In this document: piece after piece, positions 28,350-36,802 of the stretch | Layout: every line of letters begins with the position of its first letter | How positions within the stretch are numbered: position 1 is the first letter of the stretch | From: Rhodanobacter sp. MP7CTX1 | GTDB taxonomy: Bacteria; Pseudomonadota; Gammaproteobacteria; Xanthomonadales; Rhodanobacteraceae | Direction of reading: 5' to 3' | Length of the DNA stretch: 64,000 nt | Assembly (NCBI RefSeq): GCF_014205795.1 | Contig: NZ_JACHCN010000008.1 | Coordinates: forward strand, 62,001-126,000 | Notes under the pieces: model-generated | Database searches by the model: none | The model's input: the letters and a program-made list of their open reading frames with translations, nothing else | What the model was told of the DNA's origin: nothing | Translations under genes and position numbers: made by a program

Positions 28350-28835
28350 CTTGATCTCCTCAGGCTGGCGTCGTGGAGGGTTTGTGAGGCGGATCGCTGC
28401 CAGATGCCGCGCTGGTTTTCGCAGACCAAAGCCATCGGCTTTTCAAGTGCATCAGCGAATGTCGATGAACGCCCCGCCATCCGGGTACAGAAAGTGTATC
28501 CGCGTCGCGCGCCGAGTCACGCGACGACGAGTACGACTTTGGTCGACATTAGACTTTTGGCGAATGGCGCCCTGCACTGCAGCATGAGCATGCTCGCCAC
28601 GAGCCGTGCTGGGGGCGAAGCCGACCAGCTTCGCCGGAGAGCATTCAGGGAGCCGCATCGTTGATACGAGTGATTGGCGTGCGCGGCAATCAGCGACATC
28701 GGCCGCTATATGAAGAAGCAGATCGGCGTGAGTGATGGGGATCGCAACGCCGGTGAATGAATCACAAGCGATCTGCAACGGCTGCTGGTCACCACAGAGC
28801 ATTCACTCTTACGCAATCCTGGGGAGGTTCGTGCA
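28350..28835. promoter_or_regulatory. Divergent control region between acs and satP
   Basis: 486 bases without a supported gene. Both flanking genes are expected CrbR targets, so binding sites should be here. The only perfect palindrome noticed is GAGCATGCTC at 28586-28595, midway. satP has a strong ribosome site (GGGGAGG). No convincing sigma-70 or sigma-54 promoter could be fixed by eye. Confidence 0.45.
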
Positions 28836-29417
28836 ATGAGCAATGAACAGGCACAGGTAAAATTTTCAAACCCCGCGCCGCTGGGCCTTGCGGGCTTTGC
28901 GTTGACGACATGGTTGTTGAGCATGATCAATGCCGGCTGGTTCAGCGCGGATGCGATGAACATGGTGCTGGCCGTCGCGCTGGCCTACGGCGGCACCGCG
29001 CAGATCATCGCCGGTGTGATGGAACTGCCGCGCGGCAACACGTTCGGCGCCACGGCGTTCGTCAGTTACGGTGCGTTCTGGTGGTCTTTTGCCTTGTTCG
29101 TTCTCTTTCTGCACGACAAGGTACCGGCCGCTTTCGTCGGTTGGTACCTGTTTCTATGGGGCATGTTCACGTTCTACATGTGGGTGGCGTCGTTGCGTGC
29201 CGCGCGAGCCTTGCAACTGATTTTCCTCGCCCTGTGGATTACCTTCTTCCTCTTGGCGGCAGGTGAATGGACCGGCATGAGCGCACTGCACGTCGCCGGA
29301 GGTTACTGCGGGCTGATCACGGCGGTATTGGCGTTCTATCTGTCCGCCGCGGAAGTGATCAACGAGAGCCATCAACGCACCGTCTTGCCGATCGGGGCGC
29401 CGGGCGCGCCAAGGTAG
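28836..29417 (+). CDS. satP: Acetate uptake transporter (SatP/GPR1-FUN34-YaaH family)
   Basis: 193 residues, six helices. The family hallmark NPAPLGLAGFALTTWLLSMIN follows a polar N-terminus; later landmarks are GGTAQIIAGVMELPRGNTFGATAFVSYGAFWWSF and the C-terminal GGYCGLITAVLAFYLSAAEVINE. It takes up acetate and succinate with protons. Divergent from acs and followed by a porin in the same direction, so uptake and activation of acetate are encoded together. Confidence 0.96.
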   Translation: MSNEQAQVKFSNPAPLGLAGFALTTWLLSMINAGWFSADAMNMVLAVALAYGGTAQIIAGVMELPRGNTFGATAFVSYGAFWWSFALFVLFLHDKVPAAFVGWYLFLWGMFTFYMWVASLRAARALQLIFLALWITFFLLAAGEWTGMSALHVAGGYCGLITAVLAFYLSAAEVINESHQRTVLPIGAPGAPR

Positions 29418-29566
29418 TCGAATGAATGATGCGCGCCACCGTGTCGAACCCGGCCGGCGGCGCACTCGACAGATCGATGATTAACGCACTTCAGAGGTTC
29501 ACGAGAGTAGCCGCCAACGTAGCGGCTCCTGCATCTCCACTGCTCGTCCTTCGTGGGAGAACCGTC

Positions 29567-30976
29567 ATGAAACGTCATCCGTTGTTCTTCGCCCTGATCG
29601 TGGCCTTGGGCCTGACCGCCGCCGATCCACTGTTTGCGCAGTCAACCTCGAAGCAAGACGAGATCAAGGCGCTCAAGGCGACCGTTGCCAAGCAACAGCA
29701 GCAACTCAACCAGCAGCAACAAGACCTGCAATCACTGCGTGACAGCATCACCAAGCTGGAGGGTGAGCAAGGCCAACAGCAAGCGCAGATCCAGGCGCAG
29801 GCCGCCGCACCGCCGCCGCCACCACCGGCCGCGCCGACGTTCACCACCACGCCCGGTTTGTCGGTGGCGTTTCACGGCTTCGTCGATGTGACCGCGTTCA
29901 GTCAGACCAAGAGCTTCACGTTTGGCAACGGCCAGAATGCCGAATTCCCGATAGCGGGGTCGCGTGGCTCGCTCAGCGGCGTCGATGTGCGCAATACACG
30001 CTTCCTGTTTGATCTGATCGGCGCCCAGGTCGGCGGCGACTGGACCGGTGGTGGTCACCTTGAGATGGATTTCTTCGGCGGCAACAACGGCACCGGCGCG
30101 TACTCCCAGCAGCAGCCGCTGCCGCGCCTGCGCCAGGGCTATCTGGTGATGAGCAATCCGACGACGGGCAGCACCATCAAGATCGGCCAGCAATGGGATC
30201 TGATGTTTCCGCTGGAGGACTTGCCCGATTCGCTCAGCCACATCGCCTTCCCACTTGGCTATGGCGCTGGCGTCATCGGCTGGCGTTTCCCCGGCATCGC
30301 GTGGTTGCAGGATCTCAACCACGGTTCCACTGGGCCGCTATGGCAGTTTGGTCTCGGTGCGTACGAAGGTACCTGGAATGGCCCCGGCAGCACGATCAAT
30401 TACCTGACGGCGGGCAACGCCGGCTTCCGTCCACAGGTTGAGGCCAAGGTCAGTGTGGTGCAGAAGGACGACTGGATGCTATTCGCCGCCGCGCACTACA
30501 GCCAGATCGACCTCGCCGGCGTGGGTGGCACGGAGCCGACGCCGATCAAGCGCACCTTCACCAGCGATGCCTATGAACTCGGCGGCAGTTGGACCCCGGG
30601 TCCATGGGTACTCAAGGCGGTGGTCTACACCGGCAGCGGCATTGGCGAGATCTTTGGAGATCTCGCGCAATTCGGCGATATCAAGGACACCGGTGGTTAC
30701 GGCCAGGTGGGGTTCAAGTTCACGCCAAACTGGAGTGCAAATCTAATCTATGCCACCAGCAAGCCGAATGAGAACGACGTGGTCACCTGGCTGGGCAAAG
30801 GCTCGACCGGTCTGTTGAAGAGCCGCCAGTCCACGGCGAGCTTGCAGTACTCCATTGGCCCGTTTGCATACAGCCTTGAATTCATCCATGACATCCTCGA
30901 CACGACGACGAACGGCACCAATCGCGCAACGACCAGCGGCAATCAAGTCAACCTGAGCGCGTTCTATAAGTTCTGA
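29567..30976 (+). CDS. Outer-membrane porin with N-terminal coiled coil (DcaP-like)
   Basis: 469 residues. Signal peptide MKRHPLFFALIVALGLTAADPLFA-Q, a Gln-rich coiled coil (about 30-85), a Pro-rich hinge, then a barrel starting SVAFHGFVDVTAFSQTK and ending NLSAFYKF with a terminal Phe. This is the DcaP-type layout: trimeric channels for dicarboxylates whose N-terminal coiled coil plugs the pore. ATG 29567 has GGGAG upstream. It sits 150 bases after satP and probably serves organic-acid uptake in the same regulon. Confidence 0.85.
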   Translation: MKRHPLFFALIVALGLTAADPLFAQSTSKQDEIKALKATVAKQQQQLNQQQQDLQSLRDSITKLEGEQGQQQAQIQAQAAAPPPPPPAAPTFTTTPGLSVAFHGFVDVTAFSQTKSFTFGNGQNAEFPIAGSRGSLSGVDVRNTRFLFDLIGAQVGGDWTGGGHLEMDFFGGNNGTGAYSQQQPLPRLRQGYLVMSNPTTGSTIKIGQQWDLMFPLEDLPDSLSHIAFPLGYGAGVIGWRFPGIAWLQDLNHGSTGPLWQFGLGAYEGTWNGPGSTINYLTAGNAGFRPQVEAKVSVVQKDDWMLFAAAHYSQIDLAGVGGTEPTPIKRTFTSDAYELGGSWTPGPWVLKAVVYTGSGIGEIFGDLAQFGDIKDTGGYGQVGFKFTPNWSANLIYATSKPNENDVVTWLGKGSTGLLKSRQSTASLQYSIGPFAYSLEFIHDILDTTTNGTNRATTSGNQVNLSAFYKF

Positions 30977-31020
30977 GAGCCCGTTCGAAATCTCCAAGTG
31001 GCTAGCGGCTTTGCGCCTCC

Positions 31021-31320
31021 GGCTCTGCTCCTCTTCCTGCTCGCAGGCAGAGGTTGGGAGGGGTGAAGCTCTTGATCTTCTTCGCGAAGAGCAACCCCAC
31101 CCCAACCCTCCCCTGTAAGCAGGGGAGGGAGCGTCTCGAGGCGAGCAGGGTGTACTTCGAGGCGAGCAGGGGACGGCTCTGCTGCTCCCCCTGCTTGCAG
31201 GGGGAGGCTGGGAGGGAGTGAAGCTCTTGATCTCTGTCGCGAAGAGCAACCCCACCCCAACCCTCCCCTGCGACCGAAGGGAGTCCCTTCTTCGGGGCAA
31301 GCAGGGGAGGGAGCGCCTCG
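31021..31320. repeat. Array of hairpin-linker-hairpin repeats, copies D1 and D2
   Basis: The 485-base gap after the porin is filled by two units (about 31025-31135 and 31180-31315). Each has a stem of the CTCCCCCTGC...GCAGGGGGAGG type, a linker containing AGCTCTTGATCT...TCGCGAAGAGCAACCCC, and a second stem (CCTCCCCTG...CAGGGGAGGG). GGCGAGCAGGG...TACTTCGAGG follows each unit. No gene is supported between 30977 and 31461. Confidence 0.8.
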
Positions 31321-31461
31321 AGGCGAGCAGGGAGTACTTCGAGGTAAGCACGATAGAGAGTGCTTCGTGGGTGATCACAACGCCGCATTGGCTTATCCGA
31401 CAGAGGGGACATAGCATGTGTGCAACGCCATTCCTGCGTTGCCCACTCCTGCGAGGTCAAC

Positions 31462-32007
31462 ATGCTCCGCCCATTCGTGCCCATGCTGCTTGCGCTCTGC
31501 CTGCTGCCTGCGACCGCGGGGGCCACCGATGGCTTCTGGCAGACGCCAACCATTACCGGCGCCGGCAAGATCCACGCGCTGCCGCAAGCGGCCTATCAGC
31601 CGGATCGCAATGCCACCTACAAAGTGGTGTTCAGCCTGAGCAAGGCGGGCGAGAAGCCTGGCGATGTGAGTTCGTCGCTGGACCACGTGGCGCGTGCCGT
31701 CAACCTTTACGTCAGTGCCGGCGTGCCGCTCAAGCAACTGAAGTTCGTGGCGGTCGCGTCCGGCGCAGCGACGCCGATCGTGCTGAACGACGAGCAGTAC
31801 AAGAAGATCTACGGTGTCGCCAATCCAAACCTGCCGTTGATCGACCAACTGCGCAAGGCCGGTGTCGATGTGGCTGTGTGCGGGCAGGCTGTTGCCGAAA
31901 ACAAGTTCCAGTACGACTGGGTGGATTCGCGCGTCACGCTGTCGTTGTCCGCACTGGTCACGATCACCGAGCTGCAGCAGCAGGGTTACGCCCTGATGCC
32001 GCTGTGA
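31462..32007 (+). CDS. Periplasmic DsrE-family protein
   Basis: 181 residues. Signal peptide MLRPFVPMLLALCLLPATAGA, then a DsrE/DsrF-like fold: KVVFSLSKAGEKPGD at the first strand and KAGVDVAVCGQAVAE with the conserved cysteine (about residue 141) that carries sulfur in relatives. GAGG lies six bases before the ATG. First of four closely spaced genes with an oxyanion-binding protein and two c-type cytochromes. A role in binding or relaying sulfane sulfur in the periplasm is inferred from the fold and context. Confidence 0.85.
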   Translation: MLRPFVPMLLALCLLPATAGATDGFWQTPTITGAGKIHALPQAAYQPDRNATYKVVFSLSKAGEKPGDVSSSLDHVARAVNLYVSAGVPLKQLKFVAVASGAATPIVLNDEQYKKIYGVANPNLPLIDQLRKAGVDVAVCGQAVAENKFQYDWVDSRVTLSLSALVTITELQQQGYALMPL

Positions 32008-32032
32008 TCCTCGCGTACCGGGAAAACTGAGC

Positions 32033-32953
32033 GTGCGTCATTTCGTCCTTGGGTTGCTGCTGGTCGCCACGTTCGGCGCCAGCGCGGCTGACAAGACTGA
32101 CTACCTGCCGCCGTGGAATACCCCACCGGCAGGCCTGCAGTTCAGCGTGCCGCCGGTGGATGCGATCGCCGACCTGCATGGCGACATCGTCGATCCGCAA
32201 CTGGTGCTGTTCTTCGCCGGCAACCAGTTCATGGTGGTGCACGACCTGCTGGAGGCATTCAAGCAGGCGCACCCGCAATACCAGCGGATCTACGCCGAGA
32301 CGCTGCCGCCGGGCATCCTGGCCAAGCAGATCGAGAGCGGTGTGCTGGTGATGGGCAACTTGCGCATCACGCTGAGGCCGGACGTCTATACGGCTGGAAA
32401 GGATGCCATCGCCGAGCAGCAGAAGCAGCACAACTGGTTTGCCGACAGCTATGACTATGCGCGCAATCCGCTGGCGATCCTGGTTGCCAGAGGCAACCCG
32501 AAACACATCGAGGGGCTGGCCGATCTTGGCCGCGCCGACGTACGGGTGAGCATGCCCAATCCCGCGTGGGAAGGCATCGCCAAGCAGATCGAGGCGAGCT
32601 ACCGCAAAGCCGGCGGCGATGCGCTCGATCACACCATCATGGACACCAAGGTGAAAGACGGAAGCACCTTCCTCACCCGCATCCATCATCGGCAATCGCC
32701 GCTGCGCGTCCTGCAAGGCGAGTCGGATGCGGCGCCGGTGTGGTCAACCGAGGCGTATTTCCAGCAGCAGATCATGCATTTTCCGGTCGACACAGTGACG
32801 ATTCCGGCGGCACAGAATGTTGTCTCCACCTATACCGCCGCAAGCATGAAGGATGCTCCGCATGCGCAGGCCGCCAAGGATTTTCTGGCGTTCATGCAGA
32901 GTCCCGCAGCACAGGCGGTGTATCGCAAATATGGCTTCATGCCGCCGCATTGA
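32033..32953 (+). CDS. Periplasmic substrate-binding protein (ModA/oxyanion-like), no ABC partner
   Basis: 306 residues, GTG start, signal peptide MRHFVLGLLLVATFGASA. The mature protein fits the type-2 binding-protein fold of ModA/sulfate-binding proteins: LVLFFAGNQFMVVHDLLEAFKQ at the first lobe, ADVRVSMPNPAWEGIAKQIE in the second and a C-terminal AAKDFLAFMQSPAAQAVYRKYGF. No permease or ATPase gene is close. Next to DsrE and thiosulfate-type cytochromes it might bind a sulfur oxyanion or present substrate to the cytochrome rather than feed a transporter. That role is speculative. Confidence 0.8.
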   Translation: MRHFVLGLLLVATFGASAADKTDYLPPWNTPPAGLQFSVPPVDAIADLHGDIVDPQLVLFFAGNQFMVVHDLLEAFKQAHPQYQRIYAETLPPGILAKQIESGVLVMGNLRITLRPDVYTAGKDAIAEQQKQHNWFADSYDYARNPLAILVARGNPKHIEGLADLGRADVRVSMPNPAWEGIAKQIEASYRKAGGDALDHTIMDTKVKDGSTFLTRIHHRQSPLRVLQGESDAAPVWSTEAYFQQQIMHFPVDTVTIPAAQNVVSTYTAASMKDAPHAQAAKDFLAFMQSPAAQAVYRKYGFMPPH

Positions 32954-32963
32954 GGAAGTCGCG

Positions 32964-33671
32964 ATGCCACGCCTTGATCAAGATTGCGCAGAATCACGTC
33001 AAGGCTGGCGCGTGCGTGGCATCGGGTTCGCCGCCTGCTTCCTTTGGTTGGCCGCGCTGCCGTTGTTGGCCTGTGCCACCGACGCGCAAACGATCGCGAC
33101 CCGGGGCAACGGCAAAGGTGCCGCACCGTGCATGGCGTGTCATGGTGCCGATGGCGGTGGCATGGCCGGTGCCGGCAATCCGCGACTGGCTGGCCTCAAT
33201 GCGGCCTATCTGCAAAAGCAGCTCGACGATTTTGCCAGTGGCAGCCGTGTCAGCTCGATGATGCAGGCTACCGCGACGGCGCTTGGCGAGGACGAACGAC
33301 AGGCGCTGGCGATCTATTACAGCAAGCAACCGATCGCACTCGCACGGGCGAAACCCACGGGGGCCATTCTGACAGACGACAGTGTTGGCGCCGTGCTGGC
33401 GATTCGTGGTCGTTGGAGCGAACAGGTGCCCGCCTGTGTGCAATGCCATGGGCCCGGTGGTGTCGGTGTAGGTGAACATTTCCCGCCGCTGGCAGGGCAG
33501 TCGGCCGTCTATATCGAGGCGCAACTCAAGGCGTGGCAGCGCGGCACGCGGCACAACGACCCGCTGCAGCTGATGCAGCATTTGTCCAACGCGCTCAGCG
33601 AGCAGGATATGCACGACGTGGCAGTGTGGTTTGCCACTCAGCCGCTGGCGACGCAGGGAGTCGTGCCGTGA
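32964..33671 (+). CDS. Diheme cytochrome c4-type protein
   Basis: 235 residues. N-terminal anchor or signal (RGIGFAACFLWLAALPLLACA), then two class-I heme domains with CMACH (56-60) and CVQCH (158-162), each followed by a PPLAGQ/NPRLAGL segment and distal Met candidates, as in cytochrome c4. GAGGAA precedes the ATG. Its stop overlaps the GTG start of the next gene (GTGA), so the two cytochromes are coupled. It would accept electrons from the TsdA-like enzyme and pass them to a terminal oxidase. Confidence 0.9.
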   Translation: MPRLDQDCAESRQGWRVRGIGFAACFLWLAALPLLACATDAQTIATRGNGKGAAPCMACHGADGGGMAGAGNPRLAGLNAAYLQKQLDDFASGSRVSSMMQATATALGEDERQALAIYYSKQPIALARAKPTGAILTDDSVGAVLAIRGRWSEQVPACVQCHGPGGVGVGEHFPPLAGQSAVYIEAQLKAWQRGTRHNDPLQLMQHLSNALSEQDMHDVAVWFATQPLATQGVVP

Positions 33672-34612
33672 GGAGTTGGTTGGTTGTCTTGTGCGTCGTA
33701 GCCGCGCTGTATGCGCTGATGACTTATTCCAACAGACTCGAGTCACGGGTCGACATCGCCCTTCCCGTGGCAGCCAGCCAGTCGGCTAGCCCTGCGCACG
33801 ATGCAGGGCGCACATTCACACCACCGTCCGAAACGCAGATTCCCAGCGGTCCGCTCGGCGACGTGATCCGCCAGGGCCGAGACATCTTCACCGACACGCC
33901 GACGCATGCCAGCGCCTATGTCGGCAATACGCTGAGTTGCAGCAACTGCCATCTGGACGCCGGGCGCCTGGCGAACTCGGCGCCGTTGTGGGGCGCCTAT
34001 GGCATGTATCCGCAGTACCGCAAGAAGAACGGGCACGTGAATACCTATGGCGAACGCTTGCAGGGCTGCTTCCGCTTCAGCATGAATGGCAAGGCGCCGC
34101 CGCTGGATAGCGCGGAGATGGTCGCGCTGGAAACCTACTCGTGGTGGATGGCCAAGGGCGCACCGGTCGGCGTCAAATTGAACGGCGCGGGGTACCCCAA
34201 ACAGGATTTCAAACCGCCGCAGCCGCCGGACTATGCGCGCGGGGAAAAGGTCTACACGGCAAGCTGCGCGCTATGCCATGGCTCCGACGGGCAAGGTCAG
34301 CAGGTGGCTGGCCGCAACGTGTTTCCGCCGTTGTGGGGGCCGCAGTCGTTCAACTGGGGCGCCGGCATGCACGAGCTGGACAATGCCGCCGTGTTCATCA
34401 AGGCCAACATGCCGCTGAGCCGCGGCGGCACCCTGACCGACCAAGATGCCTGGGACGTGGCGATGTTCATGGACGCACACGAACGCCCGCAAGACCCGCG
34501 CTACACCGGCAACCTCGCCGAAACCCGTGCGAAATACCACGACGAGCCCAACTCCCTATACGGCACAGAAGTGAACGGCCATCTGCTCGGCTCGCAGCCG
34601 GCGCAGAAGTGA
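33668..34612 (+). CDS. tsdA: Diheme thiosulfate dehydrogenase (TsdA-like)
   Basis: 314 residues, GTG start overlapping the previous stop. One N-terminal anchor helix, then two heme domains: CSNCH (91-95) within NTLSCSNCHLDAGRLAN and CALCH (200-204). The stretch ERLQGCFRFSMNGK matches the TsdA motif in which a cysteine (here Cys134) can be the axial ligand of the catalytic heme. Such enzymes oxidise two thiosulfate to tetrathionate, or the reverse. With the c4-type cytochrome this makes a complete electron branch. Confidence 0.88.
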   Translation: MRSWLVVLCVVAALYALMTYSNRLESRVDIALPVAASQSASPAHDAGRTFTPPSETQIPSGPLGDVIRQGRDIFTDTPTHASAYVGNTLSCSNCHLDAGRLANSAPLWGAYGMYPQYRKKNGHVNTYGERLQGCFRFSMNGKAPPLDSAEMVALETYSWWMAKGAPVGVKLNGAGYPKQDFKPPQPPDYARGEKVYTASCALCHGSDGQGQQVAGRNVFPPLWGPQSFNWGAGMHELDNAAVFIKANMPLSRGGTLTDQDAWDVAMFMDAHERPQDPRYTGNLAETRAKYHDEPNSLYGTEVNGHLLGSQPAQK

Positions 34613-34619
34613 ACTGACG

Positions 34620-34642
34620 GCGCGCCGAAGGGTTCGGCGCGC
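34620..34642 (+). terminator. Hairpin after the tsdA-like gene
   Basis: A perfect 10-bp stem (GCGCGCCGAA / TTCGGCGCGC) with loop GGG begins seven bases after the stop codon. There is no T tract, so intrinsic termination is possible but not certain. Confidence 0.55.
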
Positions 34643-34742
34643 AATGCGGCATGTGTGCCGAAAACCCCTTCGCCCGGTTTGCCTCGTTACACGCGGTGCC
34701 CCACGTCTTTTGCCGCCTCGCCTCCACGCCGTCACGCCGCCA

Positions 34743-34830
34743 TGCCGCCTCGCCCCCACGCCCCCAACGCCCCCAACGCCCCACGCCCCACGCCGTTCGC
34801 CCTGAGCGTAGCGCAGCGAAGTCGAAGGGC
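34743..34830. repeat. C-rich tract plus Xanthomonadales-type short repeat
   Basis: A tract of CCCCCAACGC-like repeats (about 34754-34793) is followed by the 37-base unit 34794-34830, which opens GTTCGCCCTGAGCGTAGCG and ends in CGAAGTCGAAGGGC, a common dispersed repeat in this bacterial group as I recall it. The remaining bases between 34643 and 34933 show no gene. Confidence 0.6.
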
Positions 34831-34933
34831 ATCCCCGCACGACTGCTCGAGGGCCGAGCCAATCAAGTTCCCATTGCCTACCCAAAAACATCAACGACGC
34901 GACCCCGTGTCGCAGCCCATCTGAGGCAGTCGC

Positions 34934-35395
34934 ATGGGACAATTCCCCCGATCCGCGGCAAACACCGCGACGACCCATGCGGGACAAGCTACTGACCGGG
35001 GCAGGCTCTTGATCGGTAAACCAAGACATCGAAGGTTGGTTGCATGGCTGGGGTTATTCGCCATGTGGCTCACCATCGTCGCGCCGGTGGTCTCACAGAC
35101 CATCGCTGCCACGTCGTGGTCGCCCGATCTCGGGGGGTGGTGCGGAGGCCATGCTGGCCTGGTCGATCATCCGGCACCTCATCAAACCGACCCGCATGCG
35201 CCGACAACGGCCAAGTGCGGCTACTGCGGTTTGCTTGGCCATAGCCCGACCCTGGCCGGTACGCCCTGGCAGCCAACGCTGCCTGTATGGCAGAACGCCA
35301 GCGCGCTAACGATCCCGCCGACACGCCAGGCGCACACCACGCGTGTCTTGCTCGCGGCCGCGCCGCGCGGTCCGCCGGCCTTCTCGCACGCCTGA
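34934..35395 (+). CDS. DUF2946-family protein, possibly copper related
   Basis: 153 residues. A basic N-terminus, one hydrophobic segment (VAWLGLFAMWLTIVAPVVSQTIAA), a His-rich middle (HAGLVDHPAPHQTDPHAP) and the DUF2946 hallmark KCGYCGLLGHSPTL. ATG 34934 has GAGG seven bases upstream. DUF2946 genes are often found next to copper-handling or TonB-type genes; the His and paired Cys residues suggest metal contact. The next gene encodes an outer-membrane protein with a Cys cluster, consistent with that. Confidence 0.75.
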   Translation: MGQFPRSAANTATTHAGQATDRGRLLIGKPRHRRLVAWLGLFAMWLTIVAPVVSQTIAATSWSPDLGGWCGGHAGLVDHPAPHQTDPHAPTTAKCGYCGLLGHSPTLAGTPWQPTLPVWQNASALTIPPTRQAHTTRVLLAAAPRGPPAFSHA

Positions 35396-35578
35396 TCGCC
35401 GACCGGACCCGTCCGGATGGCCGCGCGCCGCTCGTTCTGCGCGGCGGCATGGCTGAATGCTGATGACCCGTGTCTGCGACTGAATAGTCGGTGGCGCGGA
35501 TCGCATTCCACATCGCCTCCGAAGCATCTTTAAAAAGCAATCAAGTACCCGGGATGCTGCATCCCCACAGGATCTTTC

Positions 35579-36517
35579 ATGTCTTCTTCCCATCTTCCTG
35601 CGCGCGCCGCCATCGGCGCACTGCTGCTTGGCCTTACTTTCGCCTGGTCGTCTGCCGCCCAAGCCTGTGCCTGCGGCTGCGGTGTATTCGACGTCGGCAC
35701 CAGCGCGTTGTTGCCGAATGGCGCGAACGTCACGATGTATCTGCAGACCAGCTATCTCGACCAGGACACCAACTGGTCGGGCAGCTCGTCCGCGCCCAAG
35801 GCGAACAACGACGACAAGCACATCCGCAGCGAGTTCTACGACGCCGGCATCCAGGACATGTTCAACCGCGACTGGGGCGTCATGCTCGAACTGCCGTACA
35901 CGCAACGACACTTCGCAACGCTGAACGATGACAGCGGAACGGTGGGCGACTTCAACCATGGATCACTGGGCGATATCCGCATCAGCGGCATGTACACCGG
36001 TTTCTCGGAAGACATGTCCACCGGGCTGACGTTCGGCTTGAAGCTCGCCACCGGCGACTGGAAATACCCCGGCTTCGATCGCGACACTGCCATTGGTACC
36101 GGCACCACCGACCTGCTGCTCGGCGGCTATCACCAGATGTATTTCGGTGAGAATAACTGGGGCGGCTTCCTGCAAACCCAGCTCGACCAGCCGTTGAACA
36201 GTCGCGCGGGCTACCGTCCCGGCACCGAGCTCGACAGTGCGTTCGGCGTCTATTCCGGCGGCTGGAACGTAGGCAACGGCATGCGCCTTACACCGATCCT
36301 GCAGGCACTCGTGTCATTGCGTGCACGCGATGCAGGCGACAACTCGGACCGCCCGAACAGCGGCTACGAACGCCTGCTGCTGGCACCGGCACTTGAACTG
36401 CGCATCCACCACGTGCGCCTGTATGCGGATGTGGAGAGGCCCGTGTTCCAGCACGTCAACGGCAACCAGCTCGTTCCGCAATGGCAAGGCAAGCTGACGG
36501 CCAGCCTGAGCCTCTGA
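35579..36517 (+). CDS. Outer-membrane protein with N-terminal CACGCG cysteine cluster
   Basis: 312 residues. Signal peptide ending SSAAQA, and the mature chain begins at once with CACGCGVFDVGTSALLPNG: three cysteines in CxCxC spacing. The rest is a transporter-like barrel (EFYDAGIQDMFNRDWGVMLELPYTQRHF, FGLKLATGDWKYPGFDRDTAIGTGTTDLLLGG) with terminal SLSL. Similar proteins are annotated only as hypothetical or 'transporter'. The Cys cluster could bind copper or another soft metal, which agrees with the DUF2946 neighbour. The upstream gap of 183 bases holds no gene. Confidence 0.8.
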   Translation: MSSSHLPARAAIGALLLGLTFAWSSAAQACACGCGVFDVGTSALLPNGANVTMYLQTSYLDQDTNWSGSSSAPKANNDDKHIRSEFYDAGIQDMFNRDWGVMLELPYTQRHFATLNDDSGTVGDFNHGSLGDIRISGMYTGFSEDMSTGLTFGLKLATGDWKYPGFDRDTAIGTGTTDLLLGGYHQMYFGENNWGGFLQTQLDQPLNSRAGYRPGTELDSAFGVYSGGWNVGNGMRLTPILQALVSLRARDAGDNSDRPNSGYERLLLAPALELRIHHVRLYADVERPVFQHVNGNQLVPQWQGKLTASLSL

Positions 36518-36554
36518 TCCGCGTTCGCCGAAACTCTCGTGCGAGCCGCTTTGG

Positions 36555-36590
36555 CCCCCTCTCCCTTTGGGAGAGGGCTGGGGTGAGGGT
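36555..36590. repeat. Short hairpin repeat downstream of the CACGCG protein
   Basis: A 9-bp stem CCCTCTCCC / GGGAGAGGG with loop TTT, followed by GCTGGGGTGAGGGT. This tail recalls the GGCTGGGGTGGGG tail of the larger dispersed repeats. It lies 38 bases after the stop and may serve as a terminator. Confidence 0.55.
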
Positions 36591-36802
36591 TCGGTGCTCG
36601 CGGGATAGTGGATAAATCCGAACAATGACTCTGCCAGCGTTCCTGACGAACGACCACGCAAACAGAGTTGACCACATCGCCAAGGGCGTTTCGTATTGTC
36701 ACCCATGGCGCATTGCCCCCCCGCTTCAGGATTACCATCCGCATCGATAGCATGGGCCGCGAGAAACGCGGCCCGACAACTCCATCGCACAGGATCATCC
36801 CG

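Noticed and set aside
28586-28595. GAGCATGCTC palindrome as a definite CrbR site
   Set aside because: A single 10-base palindrome with no second copy near cstA or crbS; kept only as a remark in the control region.
34643-34933. C-rich tract considered as a CRISPR-like or tandem repeat array
   Set aside because: The units are short, irregular and without spacers, so only a low-complexity tract plus one dispersed repeat.
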